This document shows positions 62,328 through 64,000 of a stretch of DNA of 64,000 nt, piece after piece; the stretch's first letter is position 1; every line of letters starts with the position of its first letter. Where the stretch lies: contig NC_052128.1 of NCBI RefSeq assembly GCF_012273895.1, forward strand, positions 4,402,001 through 4,466,000, given 5' to 3'. The notes under the pieces were generated by a model. It saw nothing but the letters and a program-made list of their open reading frames with translations. It had not been told where the DNA came from and did not search any database. Position numbers and translations under genes: made by a program. Source of the stretch: Zerene cesonia. Lineage: Eukaryota > Arthropoda > Insecta > Lepidoptera > Pieridae.

Positions 62328-62739
62328 CTAGAGAATCGAGAAGTGAGCGCACAACTCATGCAAACCAAGTCGGGGACATCGGCTAGTTAATAAAATTAAA
62401 AGGTTATCGCGATACGCGGTCGGTCGGACGCACGTAGAATATTAACGTGTTTTTAAACAGTTACCCAAGCGTTGATGAGGTTGCATGTTGATTGGTTTCT
62501 ATAAGTACCTACTCGATATGTGTAGTTAGAGGTATACGTATGACGTCATCTAACATTAAGTACCTAATGAATTTTACAAGAAAATTTTTAATAAACCTTC
62601 GCTAGTTATGGTAAGATAAAATTCATATAAATAAATGTTTTCAAGTACGGAATGATTAACGAGATCGCTTATTATTTTCTTGTGTTTGATTTTACCCGAG
62701 TATTATACATTTAGAAATTAAAGACTTACATTATATACA

Positions 62740-62880
62740 GTATACCCTGTATATTATATTTATATTATATACGGGGAGTCTCCCCGTGACCACGTTCGCT
62801 GTAAAGTGTTCGAAACGTCGGGTTAATACTACAATGAATAAATCGCATTTAAAATCTGTTTAATAGCCTTTAATTTCTAA
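62740..62880 (+). repeat. probable retroelement 3' end
   Basis: CGTGACCACGTTCGCTGTAA, GTGTTCGAAACGTCGGGTTA and then CAATGAATAAATCGC. The 'GTTCGAAACGTCGGG' block is a common retroelement-derived repeat text in arthropods. Class not determined. Confidence 0.45.
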
Positions 62881-63487
62881 GAGATCGCTTATTTACTCTG
62901 TATAAAATAAGCACAATATATTTTCTCATCGATTATGATTGAGTTATATAAAGGAGCTTATTGGAAGAATATTCAAAAAGTAATATAGCATTAATTTATG
63001 AAATGGAAGAAGTAATACGTCTACAATTACTCTGTATAGACCTTCAAAATTACCGCCGAACCAATAAGGTCCAATTGGGCGGCTCGATTTATTGACCGCC
63101 GTCGGATCCAACCTTGATTAGTGACGAATAGAAGGTCACATGACATATCTTAAGTTAGGTAAGCAATTGAATGTTTTGATTACCAAAGTTTCGGGTAACT
63201 CAGCTGGCACGCGTACATCTAATACTGCTGTGTGTGTGTGTTTAATATATTAAGTGAATTGTTTGGAAGTAGTTATGTGATTTCCATAGGTAGTTAATTT
63301 TATTATGAAAGTATTATTTATTTAGTAATTATTTAAAGAATAGCTCTAATATTTAATAACAATGGCGGTATGAAGCTCCAAGATAGTAATTGTACAAATC
63401 AAATTTCTTGGTGGTGATAGGGTGGCTCATTTGCTTTACTAAACTCTTAATCATCATCTTCTCATTTTACTTCAATATAACAATGTT

Positions 63488-63627
63488 TCCGGGTTGCCTG
63501 GAAGAGATCACTTCTGAATGATAAGGCCGCCCAACAGATTATACCCTTCTTCTTTTTTTATCTTGTTATTAATATATTTTTTTAAGTTTTCTGTACAATT
63601 GTTGTTGAAGAGTAATAAATAAAATGT
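63488..63627 (+). repeat. LINE 3' end (lepidopteran)
   Basis: CCGGGTTGCCTGGAAGAGAT, then GATAAGGCCGCCCAACAG, a T-rich stretch and AATAAATAAAATG. This is the well-known 3' terminus of a lepidopteran non-LTR retrotransposon family, 5'-truncated. Confidence 0.75.
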
Positions 63628-64000
63628 GTCGGAATAAAACGGACTTTTTATTGTTTAAAAACCTCTTCCATCCTCAGTTAAACTAATTTTAACGGTACTT
63701 TCGTAGGAAGATTGCGTTTGTAGGTAATGATAAGATATCTTTAGTTTCCTCGTGCGACAAATGTCTCATAGAAACATTACCCTTGTTTGATAATTGTTTA
63801 ATAGGCCTTTTAACTCTTGAAATTACGTATGTAAATTGACACCTGACACCTTTATATTTAATTCATGTATTTTAAAAATAACAAAATATGAATAACGGCC
63901 ACACGTTTTATCTATCGAATGTCAATCTCGTATCGATTGCGTAAACCGAAATGATTATTCCAACGTTACATAAGGGTACAAATTGTTGATATTAAAACCA
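63628..64000. other. AT-rich DNA, no gene seen
   Basis: No coding stretch or recognised repeat to the window edge. Confidence 0.4.

Overview
The window looks like nuclear DNA from a moth or butterfly (Lepidoptera). It is AT-rich, its genes are split by GT-AG introns, and it is littered with short repeats of kinds I know from lepidopteran genomes: a tRNA-derived SINE with a GAT tail, LINE 3' ends such as the one containing GGTTGCCTGGAAGAGATC, and several families ending in 'CGCGGTTTCACCCGCGT' or 'CGCGGCTTCGCACGCGT' type motifs. Three runs of exactly 1000 N (7135-8134, 26004-27003, 58742-59741) are scaffold gaps of arbitrary length. No bacterial features, CRISPR arrays, rRNA or complete tRNA genes were seen.

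The left third is gene-dense. At 849-1449 (+) there is a possible two-exon gene for a tiny membrane protein. At 2420-4139 (-) lie two open reading frames that appear to share one spliced transcript: an 81-residue protein, then after a 10-nt gap in the spliced message a 318-residue protein with a probable split NTF2-like fold. At 4803-5075 (-) is a small reading frame with an in-frame TGA as its seventh codon. At 5432-9864 (+) is the complete NF-YA gene (CCAAT-box factor subunit alpha), eight coding exons and 286 residues; its first gap is purely intronic. Convergent to it, at 11720-20944 (-), is a 15-exon gene for a 788-residue type I membrane protein of the KIAA1549 (UPF0606) family, reconstructed with every splice phase consistent. 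It carries a decayed tandem copy of its transmembrane exon and two perfect 20-21 bp intronic hairpins.

From about 21.6 kb to the right end there is almost no coding sequence. A probable non-coding first exon near 21.6-21.97 kb (+), head-to-head with the KIAA1549-like gene, one good coding exon at 27865-28050 (+; Pro/Ala-rich with a basic nuclear-localisation-like stretch) and a possible 40-nt exon at 40590-40629 (+) suggest one long-intron gene running rightward out of the window. I do not recognise it. The rest is intron-like DNA with repeats, a possible alternative first exon near 37.3-37.5 kb, GC-rich islands (43.48-43.64 kb and 48.24-48.42 kb), several full TGACGTCA sites, and a DNA transposon-like element with 33-bp terminal inverted repeats and an AATA target duplication (58473-60138) whose middle is lost in the third gap.

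All exon structures were built by eye from splice signals, reading frame and phase. Family names rest on remembered conserved motifs, not on a database search.
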